Source of the DNA: Adiantum capillus-veneris
Taxonomy: Eukaryota > Streptophyta > Polypodiopsida > Polypodiales > Pteridaceae
Direction: 5' to 3'
Assembly: GCA_014529385.2 (NCBI GenBank)
Contig: CM043956.1
Location: 62,697,120 to 62,761,119, forward strand
DNA: 64,000 nt
Shown here: piece by piece, positions 24,182 through 36,838 of the stretch
How the letters are laid out: each line of letters opens with the position of its first letter
How positions within the stretch are numbered: position 1 is the first letter of the stretch
The notes under the pieces: generated by a model
What the model saw: only the letters and a program-made list of their open reading frames with translations
What the model was told of the DNA's origin: nothing
Database searches by the model: none
Program-made: the position numbers and the translations under genes

Positions 24182-24420
24182 GTACTAGTGACATGTCATA
24201 TATTCTTGATACACATGCTTGAACACTCATGTGCATGGTATCTAACAAATCTTTCTTTTTATTCCTTCTTGCAGGATCTTACAAAGGATACTACTAGATG
24301 GAGCTCAATCAATAGAGATTTTGATATTTTTGCTCAAAATAATGAAGCAGTCACCTACATTTTTTGTTTATCAATTTCTTGAGAGACTTTATTTTAGTTT
24401 GTAATCATCAAATGAAATGA
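24182..24420 (+). other. Possible 3' intron (24182-24274) and last exon of the FCP1-like gene
   Basis: TAAG|GTACTAG is a possible donor just after the stop, and TTCCTTCTTGCAG ends at 24274. The following exon is open to 24380 (DLTKDTTRWSSINRDF...). With a different donor (AAG|GTGAAAG at 24133) it would be read in phase 0 as an alternative C-terminus. Transcript data would settle it. Confidence 0.4.
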
Positions 24421-25094
24421 AAAGTATCCTTCTTATTAAGATTGTTGATCTTTTTCTTGTTCAAACCTTTCAATTGTGATTTATAGTTTTGTTAGCATGA
24501 GATTGTGATTTATAGTTTTGTTAGCATGAGATTGTGCTTTTTGGCTTTACTTAAGTTATTAATTGTGAAAGATCCAAGTTTTTTTTCTTTACTTAAGTTA
24601 TTGATTGCCTATGTAATAGTCCTTAAAACAATATCGGATGGCTTTCTTGCTCCCATGTCTCACATTGGTCTTTAGGTAAGACAAGTGGTGACCTTGAAAG
24701 TATGGTCTCATATCTCGATCAAGTGAAGAGACATGAAGCTTAAATATCACTACTATGTATCTAGTGTTAAACTCCATCGAGACAAAGACTAGATAGCCAA
24801 ATTGCAGTCGAGTTTAAGTGAAAAATCCATTTGAGCTAAGGTAAAACTTATAGTGCCTCATTTTTCTAGGATTCTACCCCATCAAGGAAGTTATAATCTA
24901 GCACAAACCAATTAAGACTCTTTTGGAGCCTAGATAGGACAATTCGTGGAACTTATGAAACTTATTATTGAGTTAGAGTCTAGTTTAGATAAGCAAAAGA
25001 TCTTCAAACCAGCACTTGGTCTTACTATTCAATATTCAAAGTCCCTTGAGGCTAACAAATTACATACCCACTTGTAACCTAACTAATGAGTAAT
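24421..25094. other. Spacer; short 29-bp tandem duplication, otherwise no gene
   Basis: ATTGTGATTTATAGTTTTGT plus GAGATT is tandemly repeated around 24473-24532. A degenerate forward box occurs near 24678. This is where repeat orientation switches from forward to reverse. Confidence 0.6.
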
Positions 25095-28000
25095 TATATA
25101 GATCTAAGCAAGTATATATAATGAGTCTTCAAACTAATAATCCAAGGGAAGAGAGTAGCAAGGTCCACTACTTGTCCAAGCTCAGCTCTAGACAACATAG
25201 AAAGATGCTAGTTCTACTAATTGTCTAATTATAGGCATGGAGAAATGATAGAAGGTTGACCACTTGTCCAACCTATCATCTCTAGTAAGATGGGAGGTTT
25301 GGCCTTAAGATTCACCATGTAACCAACCTATACATCATTGTATTATGAAGAGTAAAAAAGCAAAGCTCCACCACTTGTCCAAGCTAGTTCTAAAATCCAC
25401 ATGGAGATAAGCAAGCTCCACCATTTGTCGAATCTCTCTTCCATTAAAACATGAAAAAACTCATCTATGTTGTACAGGGGGACTTTTTTCCAAGGTCCAC
25501 CACTTGTCCAAGCTAGGATCCCTAGTAGCACGAGTGGTTTGGTCTCAAGATACACCACTTGTACACTCTATGTCATTATATTAAGAAGAACTATGTATTA
25601 AGGTCCACCACTTGTCCAACCTATAAGGTTATATCTTAAATGGTATCCTTTCTCACCACTTGAAATGCCCATGATATGTTTTACACGGGGGTTTCATTCC
25701 AAGGTCCACCACTTGTCCAAGCTAACTCTATTCAAACATAGAGAGAAGCAAAGGTCCACCACTTGTCCAAGCTAACTCTATTCAAACATAGAGAGAAGCA
25801 AAGGTTCACCACTTGTCAAAGCTAGGCTCCGTTGAAGTATGGAGAGAAGTAACCTCCATCATTTTTCCAAGATAGGTGCCATTCAAACATGGAAAGAATC
25901 AAGATCTACCATGTCTCCGAGATTCTAGGCTCCATTGAAACACCCTAAAACCATGATATTTTGTACATGGGGTGTTTACATTCAAGGTCTACCACTTCTC
26001 TAACGTATTATACCTAGTAGCATGAGTGATTTGGTCTTAAGATTCACCACTTATCCACTCTATGTCATTATATTAAGAATAACTGGGTGTTAAGGTCCAC
26101 CACTTGTCCAACCTATAAGGGTATATCTTAAATGGTATCCTTCACCACTTATCAAGGTCCATCACCACTTTTCCAACCTATAAGGTTATATCTTGAATGA
26201 TATTTTTCCTCATCACTTGTAATGTCCATGCTATGTTTTACAAAGGGGTTTTGTTCCAAGACCCACCACTTGTCCAAGCTAACTCCATTAAAACATAGAG
26301 AGAAGCAAAGGTCCACCACTTGTCCAAGATAGGCTCCATTGAAACATGGAGAGAAGGATGATCCACCATTTCTCCAAGATAGGTTCCATTGAAACATTGA
26401 GAGAAGCAATCTCCACCATGTCTCCAAGCTAGGCTCCATTGAAATACCCTAAACCCATAATTTTGTACATGAGGGGTTTACATTCAAGGTCCACCACTTG
26501 TCCAACCTATTATCCCTAGTAGCAAGAGTGGTTTGGTCTCAAGATTCACCACTTGTACACTCTATGTCATTATATTAAGAAGAAATATGTGTTAAAGTCC
26601 ACCACTTGTCCAGCCTATAAGGTTATATTTTAAATAGTATCCTTTCTCACCACTTGAAATGCCCATGATATGTTTTACATGGGGGTTTCATTCCAAGGTC
26701 CACCACTTGTCCAAGCTAACTCTATTAAAACATATAGAGAAAGAAAGGTCCACCACTTGTCCAAGCTAGGCTCATTGAAACATGGAGAGAAGGAACCTCC
26801 ACTGTTTCTCCTAGATAGGCTCCATTGAAACATGGAGAGAAATAAGCTCCACCATGTCTCCAAGTTGCTAGGCTCCATTGAAATACCCAATACCCATAAT
26901 TTTTTGTACATGGGGGGTTTACATTCAAGGTTCACCACTTGTCCAACCTATTATCCCTAGTAGGTTTGGTCTCATGATTCACCACTTGTCCACTCTATGT
27001 CATTATATTAAGAGGAATTAGGTGTTAAGGTCCACCACTTGTCCAACCTATAATGTTATAGCTTGAATGGTATTTTTTCTCACCACTTGTAATGCCCATG
27101 ACATGATTTACATGGGGGTTTTGTTCCAAGGTACACCACTTATCCAAGATAAATCTATTGAAACATAGAGAGAAACAAAGGTCCACCACTTTTCCAAGCT
27201 AGGCTGCATTGAAACATGGACCTTAATACCAAATTATTTCTAGTAGCATGAGTGATATTTTGTACATGGGGCGTTTACATTCAAGGTCCACCACTTGTCC
27301 AACCTATTTCCCTAGTAGGTTTGGTCCCAATTTCACCACTTATCCACTCTATGTCATTATATTAAGAATAATTGGGTGTTAAGGTCCACCACTTGTCCAA
27401 CCTATAAGGTTATATATTGAATGGTATTTTTTCTCACCACTTGTAATGCCCATGATATGTTTTACATGGGGTTTTTGTTCCAAGGTCCACCACTTTTCCA
27501 AGATAACTCTATTTAAACATAGAGAGAAACAAAGGTCCACCACTTGTCCAAGCTAGGCTCCATTGAAACATGGAGAGAATGATGTTGCACCATTTATCCA
27601 AGATAGGCTGCATTGAAACATGGAGAGAAGCAAGCTTTACCATGTTTCCAAGCTAGGATCCATTGAAACACTCTAGGGGGTTTTATTTCAAGGCCCACCA
27701 CTTGTTTAACCTATTATCCCTAGTAGCATGAGTGGTTTGGTTTCAAGATTCACCACTTGTACACTCTATGTCATTATATTGTGTTAAAGTCCACCACTTG
27801 TCCAACCTATAAGGTTATATCTTAAATGGTATCCTTTCTCGCCACTTGAAATGCCCATGATATGTTTTACATGGGAGTTTCATTCCAAGATCCACCACTT
27901 GTCCAAGCTAACCATATTCAAACATAGAGAGAAACAAAGGTCCACGACTTGTCCAAGCTAGGCTCCATTGAAACATGGAGAGAAGGAACCTCCACCATTT

Positions 28001-29060
28001 CTCCTAGATAGGCTCCATTAAAACATGGAGAGAAGTAAGTTCCACCATGTCTCCAAGATGCTAGGCTCCATTGAAATACGCAAAACCCATGATATTTTGT
28101 ACATGGGTGATTTACATTCAAGGTCAACCATTTCTCCAACCTATTATCCCTAGTAGGTTTGGTCTCACAATTCACCACTTTTCCACTATATGTCATTATA
28201 ATAAGAGGAATTGGGTGCTAAGGTCCACCACTTGTCCAGCCTATAAGGTTATACCTTGAATGGTATTTTTTCTCACCACTTGTAATGCCCATGACATGCT
28301 TTACATGGGGGTTTTGTTCCAAGGTTCACCACTTGTCAAGAAAATTCTATTGAAACATAGAGAGAAACAAAGGTCCACCACTTTTCCAAGCTAGGCTCCA
28401 TTGAAACATGGACCTTAATACCAAATTATTCCTAGTAGCATGAGTAATATTTTGTACATGGGGGGTTTGCATTCAAGGTCCACCACTTGTCCAACGTACT
28501 TTTCCTAGTAGGTTTGGTCGCAAGATTCACCACTTGTCCACTCTATGTCATTATATTAATAATAATTGGGTGTTAAGGTCCACCACTTTTCCAACCTATA
28601 AGGTTATATATTGAATGGTATTTTTTCTCACCACTTGTAATGTCCATGATATGTTTTATATGGGGATTTTGTTCCAAGGTCCACCACTTGTCCAAGCTAG
28701 ATCTGTTCAAACATAGAGAGAAACAAACATGCACCACTTGTCCAAGGTAGGCTCCATTGAAACATGGAGAGAATGATGCTCCACCATTTATCCAAGATAG
28801 ACTCCATTGAAACATGGAGAGAAGTAAGCTCCACCATGTTTCCAAGATGCTAGAGTCCATTGAAATACCCAAAACCCCTGATACTTTGTACATGGGGGGT
28901 TTACATTCAAGGTCCACCACTTGTCCAACCTATTATCCCTAGTAGCATGAGTGGCTTGGTCTCAGGATTCACCACTTGTCCACTCTATATCATTATATTA
29001 AGAAAAATTGGGTTTCCATATCTAAATGGATCTTTGCTTGGATAAGTGGTAGACCTTGAG
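25095..29060 (-). repeat. 50-bp-unit array in inverted orientation (right arm)
   Basis: The reverse complement AAGGTCCACCACTTGTCCAA recurs, for example near 25496, 25602, 25702, 26484 and 27281. Whole monomers align to the reverse complement of the left array, including ATTCAAGGTCCACCACTTGT followed by TATTATCCCTAGTAGCA, CACTCTATGTCATTATATTAAGAA and CCTATAAGGTTATAT. The hairpin half reads CTCCATTGAAACATGGAG. The first 150 bp are the inverted copy of 16295-16445. Confidence 0.93.
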
Positions 29061-29247
29061 ACCTAAATACCCATTCTACACTAGAGCATTGGTTAAGCCT
29101 TATACACTTCAAGCATACCTTTAACAACAAGTAGTAGTTATTAGTTGACTTAAGTCTAGTTGAACTCCATGGTATTGAGACTAAGAGAGAGTGTAGCATA
29201 AAAAAGAGTCAGGATTTTAATTTGACTTTCTTTCTATTAATGAGTAG

Positions 29248-29817
29248 ATCATAGATGGATTTTGGTATCTAATAAAACTTGTGGAGGACAAAGATGAAGT
29301 TTATCATGTGGTGCGACCAGACGCACAAAGTTTTTTGGATTTTTGTGCTGAATACTTTGAGCTATGGATATGGAGTTGCTATAACTTAACAAGGGTGCAA
29401 CGCATCACACAAAAGTGTTTTCCTGAGCAGTATACCAAGTTCAAGGTGTTTATGAGTAACAAAAATTGCCAAAATCCAAATATCATGTTAGGATTTACAA
29501 GGGTTTATCACAAAAATCTGAGTGATATTTGGAAGATATTTGAGGATTTGGATGCAAACAATACCTTAATTTTTGATGACACTCCATATAGGGTGATGTG
29601 GAACATGCCAGGGACATATCTTATATTTCCAAAGATGTGGAGGCAAACTTCCGAGCAACTTCAAAACTTCTTGCAGAGAACCATAATTCCATGGTTGGTA
29701 GGATGGTTGTATGCAAGAGATAAGAGAGTCTATACATATAACACAATTGTAAATCAGTATAGTGATTCTGAGACAAATTATGTCCTTGGTGTGTACTTGT
29801 CAACACGAAAGCATTGA
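29248..29817 (+). pseudogene. Truncated FCP1-like gene, N-terminal catalytic part absent
   Basis: The frame is open from 29248 and runs to a stop at 29815-29817. It matches the second part of an FCP1 homology domain: VVRPDAQSFLDFCAEYFELWIWS (the RP..FL..F..WIWS pattern), then LIFDDTPYRV in the place of IDDSPYK, then the IFPKMW segment and a C-terminal helix. The DxD motif I segment that should lie just upstream is not visible, and no clean acceptor or ATG is seen, so it is probably a remnant or one exon of a broken copy. Its downstream flank (about 30690-31030) matches the downstream flank of the first FCP1-like gene (about 25095-25440), so gene and repeat module were duplicated together. The two proteins are nevertheless diverged. 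Confidence 0.65.
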
Positions 29818-30640
29818 ATAAATATGGCTATAAGATGCTTTTTTTATTCTAGTGTGTATCTTTCAACATTTGTATAATTTGATATAGTCTTTTTTTTTTA
29901 TATAAAAGGTGTGTCAATTTTATGAACACTTGAATGGAGTGCACCCTACTCTAAGGGGACTTCAATGTACTATTGGAGTGCATCCTATTGTAAGGGGACT
30001 CTGATGTATTGCTAGAGTGCACCCAAATTTTTGGGGACTCATTTTTTATTTGATTGGGGCCTATGTTGGGTCATATAGTAAAAGAAATTCATTTTTTGTC
30101 AATTCATATCGAGGTTGCATTTATTTGGAACTATGAAAGAATTGATGTTTGATGTCAAAATAAAACTTGTAAGTGTGGATCAGAGAATTCATGGACTTTA
30201 AATATGTGAGAGGGATCTTTTTCTTGGGCACAAATGTTTGCTTCAAGAATTTTGTCATTACATACTTTATGTGAAAGAGTTTTAGAACCTAAAAGACTTT
30301 GAAAACAAAACTATGGAATCTAAGTGCATGTATTCTTGAATGGCTTGAAAGTTGATGTATACATGCATGTCGCCTTGATGAAGATTTAAATCTGACAAGA
30401 TGGAAAGATATAATTCTTGGACGTTACCTTTGTCAATTTGGTAATAACATATTTAACTTTCTTTTAATATGGGTGGAAAATATATTATTATGTGCATTTG
30501 GAAAATATATTATTATGTGCATATTTAACTTTCTTTTAATATGGGTGGAAAATATATTATTATGTGCATTTGGAACCTAATTGCTTGACCTTCAAACCAA
30601 GATTCCTATGTTATTTTTTCATATACTTTTTTATATTGAA
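29818..30640. other. Spacer with two small local repeats, no gene
   Basis: GGAGTGCACCCTACTCTAAGG and variants occur three times at 29936-30030 at roughly 45-50 bp spacing. A tandem duplication of TTAACTTTCTTTTAATATGG plus a following AT-rich tail is seen at about 30450-30570. Nothing else was recognised. Confidence 0.6.
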
Positions 30641-30649
30641 TTAAGATTG

Positions 30650-32130
30650 TGGATGCAAGGTCCACCACTTGTTCAAGCTAGATCTAAGAAAGTATATATA
30701 CTGAGTCTTCAAACTAGTAAACCAAGGGGAGAGAGAAGCAGGGTCCATCACTTGTCCAAGCTCATCTCTAGACAACATAGAGAGATGTTATGTCTACTAA
30801 TTGTCCAATATAGTCATGGAGAAATGATAGAAGGTTGATCCACTTGTCCAACCTATCATCTCTAGTAAAATGGGAGGTTTGGCCTTAAGATTCACCATGT
30901 AACCAACATATACTTCATTGTATTATGAAGAGTAGAAAAGAAAAGCTCCACCACTTGTCTAAGGTAGTTCCAAAATCAACATGGAAGAAGAAAGCTTCAC
31001 CATTTGTCCAAGATAGGTTCCATTAAAACATGGAAAACCTCATATATGTTGTACATGGAAGCTTTTTTCCAAGGTCCACCACTTGTCCAAGCTAGGATCC
31101 ATTAAAACATGGATAGAAACAAGGCTCCACAACTCATCCAACCTTTATAGCTGCGAAGTGTACCGGTTGTTTAAACTAGGCATGGGAAAATAATAGAAGG
31201 TCCACCACTTATCCAATATATTATCTCTAATAGCATGGGAGGTTTGGTCTCAAGATTTAGGAATTGGCTGACCTGTATTTCATTGTATTATGATGAATTT
31301 GGTTTTAAAGTCAACTACTTATCCAAGCTATAAGTTTATATCTTGAATGGTATTCCTTCCCATCACTTAGAAAACCAATGATATGTTGTACATGGGAGGG
31401 TTTGTTACAAGGTCCACCACTTGTCCAAGCTAGTTTCATTGAAACATGGATGAAGACAAGCTCCACCATTTGTAAAAGCTAGACTCCATTGAAATCTAGA
31501 AAATCCATTCTATGTTGTACATGGGGTTTTTGTTTTAAGGTCCAACACTTGTCCAAGCTAAGATCCATTGAAACATGGAGTAGAGAAACACTCCACCACT
31601 TGTCCAAGCTAGGCAACATTGATAGTAGTTGGTTTATTTTGAAGATCCACCACGTGTCTAAGCTAACTCTATTGAAACATAGAGAGAAGCAAAGGTCCAC
31701 CAACTGTTCAAGCTAGGCTCCATTGAAACATGGACAGAAGCAAGCTCCACCATTTCTCCAAGATAGACTCCATTGAAACATGGAGAGAATCAAAGGTCCA
31801 CCATTTCTCCAAGCCAAGATCTAGTTGTCCAACCTATAAGGTTATATCTTAAATGGTAATCTTTCTAATCACTTGGAATACCCATGATATGTTTTACATG
31901 GGGGTTTTGTTCCAAGATCACCACTTGTCCAAGCTAACTCTATTGAAACATAGAGAGAAGCAAAGGTCCACCACTTGTCCAAGCTAGTCTCCATTGAAAC
32001 AAGGAGAGAAGCAAGCTCCATCATTTCTCCAAGATAGGCTAGCATGGATAAGTGCACCTTGAAACCAACCTTCCTATGAGGCAATAGAGCATATGCTACA
32101 TATTTTATGTATGCCCCATGCCTCAAATTA
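30650..32130 (-). repeat. Second inverted 50-bp-unit block
   Basis: Box copies near 30658, 31073, 31410, 31940 and 31966 in reverse orientation, with hairpin halves CTCCATTGAAACATGGA. The segment 30690-31030 is a direct duplicate of 25095-25440: the same order of TCTAGACAACATAG, TACTAATTGTC, ATGGAGAAATGATAGAAGG, CCTATCATCTCTAGTAA. Confidence 0.88.
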
Positions 32131-33046
32131 AGAAGTTATAGATTAGAAGTGGACCTTGCTTAAATGTCACATGCAATAAATTAAGGAAAAATAGCCAAGT
32201 GGATTGTATTCCTCAATGGATCCTTGCTTTCACAAGTTGTGAACCTTGAGTCACTTTTACATTAACTTGGACAAGTGGTGGACCTAGAAACCAAGCTCTC
32301 CATGTTGAGATAAGTTGTAGGTAGGACATTAGAACATAGACAACGATAATGGATGCAATATACTCCTCTCCTAATAATCCAATTGATTGAAACCATGATA
32401 TTTTAGTTGTTTTCATTGTGTATTGTATGTGCATAAAGTGGAATGAGACCTTAAGAAAACTCAAATTTTTGACAAAATCTCTATATTTTATACATGATAT
32501 ATTGAAAGTTGTCCAACCTGGGAATTGGGATTTTCCCACTCTACCTAATATGGTCTTCGTTCTTTTTCTAAATATTTGTCTTCCATTCCATTTATACTTT
32601 AGCAGTGAAGTAGCTAGACACAGGGTTTAGTGTTTGGTAGAGTCTAGAAGTCGAGGACTTGCTAGATCTATTCTCAAGAGGTAAAGAGAGTTGTGAGTGA
32701 GATAGCCAAAAGCATTTCATTCTTCAATTTTCTCTATGCTTTCAGAGTGCTGTTCCATTTTCCATTTCGACTTTATTTTGTACTGTTCAATTTTTTTTTG
32801 TTTTATGTTTCATTTTAGTACTTAGGAGGAGAGTAAGTAGCAACTACCACCATCAAATTTGGGCTAAAAGATTGAGGAAAAAAAAGGTAAATACCATATT
32901 TTGGCCGATATGAGCATAACTCTGAAAATTTGAAAATTTGATGGTAGAGAGCTCAAAAGTGATCCAAATTCAAAAAATTGTGGACCAAAGGCATCAACAT
33001 ACTCTCTAGAAGCAATCTGGAAAGTTTGGCCAGAATCTGTGGAGGA
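32131..33046. other. Spacer at the right edge of the inverted array, no gene
   Basis: One forward box near 32268 and AT-rich DNA. No LTR matching the candidate at 42049 could be found here, although this is where the 5' end of the next element would be expected. Confidence 0.5.
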
Positions 33047-34902
33047 ACATGGATCGCGATCCATGTACCCCAAAAAACCATTTTTAGTGAAAAGTGACCA
33101 GTTACAATGTACATCATTGGGATACTGCTCTGATCAAGTTTGCTTGAAAGAAAAACTGAAAAATCACTTCAGAATTGGCTGTTAGGGCAAAAACAACCAA
33201 AACAGGGATTCAGACACAAAATTGGGCAAATCTTGAGATTTTGGGATCCAAATTCAAAAGGGGTGAGATTTGGCTTCTACAAGGCATAGAGAACCAGCAG
33301 AACTAAATGCATGAAAAAATGATGTCAAACATGGATCGCGATCCATGTACCTTTTGATATTTTGGGTTGATATTTGACAAGTATATCCTTAATATCATTT
33401 GGAACAACTTTCCCAAAAGGTACCATGTCAAAAAATTAAAAAAAGTTGGTCAAAATAGCCAAATACAGAAACTAGTCAAAAACCGCTGGACAGACAGAAA
33501 AACTTACTTTTGAATGACAAAAACTAGTCCAAATTCAAAACTTTTGATACCATAGCATCTAGTAAACATGTTGATTCTAATGGTACCAAGAAAGGTCAAT
33601 TTGGCTTTCAAACATGGATCGCGATCAATGTACCTCATGAAAAAAATTTGAAAATTTTTTGGTTGAGATTTAAGCAGTAGGTAGCTGACACATAGACAAA
33701 ACAACTTTCCCAAAAGAACCATATGCAAAAAGGTTGTAAAAAGTGGTCAAAAGAGCCAAAAATAGAACATTCTCAAAACTGCCATAGCAGACTGTAAAAG
33801 TCAGCTTTGGTAGGGCAAAATTGATTCAAATTCAAAAAGATTTGTGGAGCAAGCTACAAACATCATAAGTTGTCAGCACACCAACCAAAAATTTCAGATC
33901 CAAAAGTGGTGGAACATGGATCGTGATCCATGTACCCCATAGGAATTTTTGGAAAGAAACTTTTCAAGCCTGTAGCAAAGACCATTGTGAACAAAAGTCC
34001 CCAAAGAAATTTTGTCAAAAAGGTTCAAAAAGTGGATGAAAAGAGCCAAAAATAGTTCAAGAGGAAAACCCTAAAACAGACCTAGGGATTGACTTTTGCC
34101 AAACCTAAACAAGTCCAAATCACCAAAAAACCATATAGCAGGGATCAGTGGACCAAGGGCAAGCTTTGTGCCAAGTTTCAGTGCAATCTGACACATAGGT
34201 ACATGGATCGCGATCCATGTTCCTTTATCATCACAGATTGATACCAAACTTATGTCATAGCTAGAGGACATCACAAGGAGTCTAGTGGTCTTTTCAAAAC
34301 TGAATTTGGACACCAAAAACCAAACCAAAGCCCTGAACTACCAAGTACTCTGACAAAGTGCCAGAACTGACCTAATCTTCAATCCAGAGGTCCATTTTCA
34401 AATTTTTTGACACCAAATGACCTAATAATCATGTTGAATCTGATGGTACCAAGAGAAGTCAATTTGGGCTCCAAACATGGATCGCGATCCATGTACCTAT
34501 AGTAACAACTTGACTTGAAACTTTCTAGATCAGTAGGGCACACATAAGGAAACATCTCCCCAACTCCAATTTTGGAAAAATTTGAGCAAATTTGCGTCAA
34601 AAGAGAGCAAAACGGGTGACAAACTGAAAACCATTGTGCAGACCTAGTGGTGGCTATTTGACATATCAAAACAAGTCCAAATCCAAAAAGATTTGAAATT
34701 TAGCCTATGGACATAGTCAGGAATAAGCTGCCAAGAGATCAAGTCCAAATGTGGTTGAACATGGATCGCGATCCATGTACCTCCACCTCAGAATTTGCTA
34801 AAAATTGGTACAAAGCCTGTATATGACCTTGTCTACACACAATCAAAATTTGAGAAAATTTGGGGAAAAAAAATTGACAGGGACATGGATTGCGATCCAT
34901 GT
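33047..34902. repeat. Eight copies of a 20-bp palindrome in a degenerate ~285-bp repeat
   Basis: ACATGGATCGCGATCCATGT is its own reverse complement. Copies start at 33047, 33329, 33612, 33914, 34201, 34475, 34759 and 34883, so steps are 282, 283, 302, 287, 274, 284 and 124 bp. Five are perfect. Those at 33914 and 34883 differ by C-to-T in a CpG and that at 33612 by C-to-A. Seven are followed by AC (mostly ACC); the copy at 34201 is followed by TCC. The DNA between copies shares phrases such as AAAAGAGCCAAAAATAG and TCCAAATTCAAAA, so the palindrome belongs to a longer, decayed tandem unit. Confidence 0.95.
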
Positions 34903-35346
34903 ACCTTAGCATAGTTGGGGTATCTGAGCTGATGATCTTGTAGACATACTTGAGTACATCTCAAATCTCAAGTTTGAGCTAAAAATACCTTTAAGAGACC
35001 AGGATATAAGCCAAAGTTCCTGTGTTCTGGCCCTGAGATTGTTTTGAGTGTTGTTTCAACTGCAGTTCACTAAAAGTTCTCTAACTTTTGATAGACAACT
35101 CCAAAATGAGCTAGGTATAGCTAGGAAGAAAGTTTGTGGGCAATAGCACTGAATTTTTAGAGCTGAATTTTTCTAGGTTTCCTAAATCCAAACTTTTAGG
35201 GTACCCAGAACTAGTTTCCAAAAACCAAAAAAGTCACAAATTCCTAACTTTGGAGAGACCTTACCAGGGGCAAAAATGGATAAGTTGCACTAAGACAAAG
35301 TGGGATTGTCAAGGACTATTTTGGGAGATTTGAGTGAGCCTTGACC
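34903..35346 (+). other. Leader-like spacer before the gag-like frames
   Basis: No gene and no palindrome copy is present. The sequence leads directly into the gag-like frame at 35347 and may be the 5' untranslated region of that element. Confidence 0.4.
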
Positions 35347-36720
35347 ATGACAAATCATATACCACCAGACTTTTCTACTCCACTCAGAGACATGAGAAAT
35401 GCAAGAAACCCTGCAATGCCGACAAAAGTAGGATTGAGAGAATACATAGAGGAGAGGCATCCTCTGATCAACAGACCAAATGTGAGATTCATTAGAACCA
35501 TTGAAGCCATGCAAGTTCTAGCGGATTATGCTCATGAGGGCATATATAGATTCACTAATGGGGATCCAAATATCTTCCATAGGTGTGTAGAGCCCTATGC
35601 TCAAGAGTTGACTACCCATAAGAACCTCTATGCATTCACGTATACAGATGTAAACGGAGTGCAAGTTTTAATGGTAGATAAGTATGGACATGAGTACAAA
35701 CTTGTTGGTCCAATTGACTTAAAATGATACACATACAAGGATAGTCCGATATCTACTTGCTTCCAGACAAAAACGATGCCAGAGCACATATCTGAGAGGA
35801 TTCCACCAAGATTCTCTCCAAGACAAGACGAGAGCACGAGAGATGTCTTTCCACAAGAACACAAATTGCTTAGATTAGTGACTGAACCACAACGATTAAG
35901 ACCATATCAAGTGGCTCAATGTGTTAAAACAAAATACGATGGGTCAGGGAATCCATATGCTCATGTCTCTCTCTTCAAACAAGTTTTGAGAGCTGAACAG
36001 ATTGCAAATTTCCATACTCAGTATGAGGGATTTGGGTTAACATTAGAAGGAACGACTTTGACACGGTTCCAACCTCTAAACAGAGATGATTTTCCAAACA
36101 TAGTACAACTTTCACAAGAGTTTGTAGTGGAGTTTTTGAAAAGGGGAAACATATACAACACGGTCTCCCAAATCTACGCTTTCAAACAAAAAGAAAACAA
36201 GAGAGTGAAAGAAGCTTTGCTTCACTTCAAACAATACATAGAGAGGTTTCCTACACGAGAGCTACTGCAAGATGAGAGATTATCAATTCTCTTCATAGAG
36301 GGCTTGAGGAATGAAACTCTCAAAAAGGACCTACATTTGAAAGGATGCATGGCATTTGAGCAAGTCACTAGAGAAGCTCTTTATCTAGTTGACAACTGCA
36401 AGGCCTACGGAGAGGTGAGTGAAGATACAGACAACATGACTAGTAGTGCCTCATCTCTGAAGAGCAAATCAACAACAAAGAAGGATATTCAAACTCCTTG
36501 GAAACCAATCATTGATCAAGTGGTCGAGGGGGTGATTAGAAGAATAAATCAAGGCTACATACAGAACCTGATTGTACGACAACCTCAATTGAGGATATGT
36601 ATTACTTGTGGAGGGGATCATCCCACTCCATGGTGTAGTACTCAACCAAAGCCACAACGTGTGCTAGGGCAGCAACCACCTCTTTTGGATGATAGTAGAG
36701 TGGTAGTCAACTACACTTAG
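35347..36720 (+). pseudogene. gag-like frame of a degenerate retroelement, one in-frame stop
   Basis: Two open stretches (35347-35727 and 35776-36720) share one frame, separated by a TGA at 35725. The second contains a gag-type helical core (about residues 140-330 of the combined frame: VVEFLKRG, VKEALLHFKQYIERFP, LFIEGLRNETLKKDL) and ends with a zinc knuckle of the form C-X2-C-X3-H-X4-C (CITCGGDHPTPWC). Gag proteins package element RNA. The stop could be read through, but the frames that follow are also broken, so decay is more likely. The first stretch (GLREYIEERHP...) was not recognised as a known domain. Confidence 0.65.
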
Positions 36721-36838
36721 CCAAGATATGTGCCACAACCCATGAAAACCAATACTCCATGGATGTGAATACACTCATGTTCATAGCCAATCATGAGTAT
36801 GGTTCAAATAACATCCTCACACAAGGCAAGAACAACCA

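Noticed and set aside
31950-33046. 5' LTR for the gag-protease element
   Set aside because: No sequence matching the start of the candidate LTR at 42049 (TGTTTAAGGACA, then GTCGGACACGTAGCC) was found here, so the element is truncated or its 5' limit lies elsewhere.
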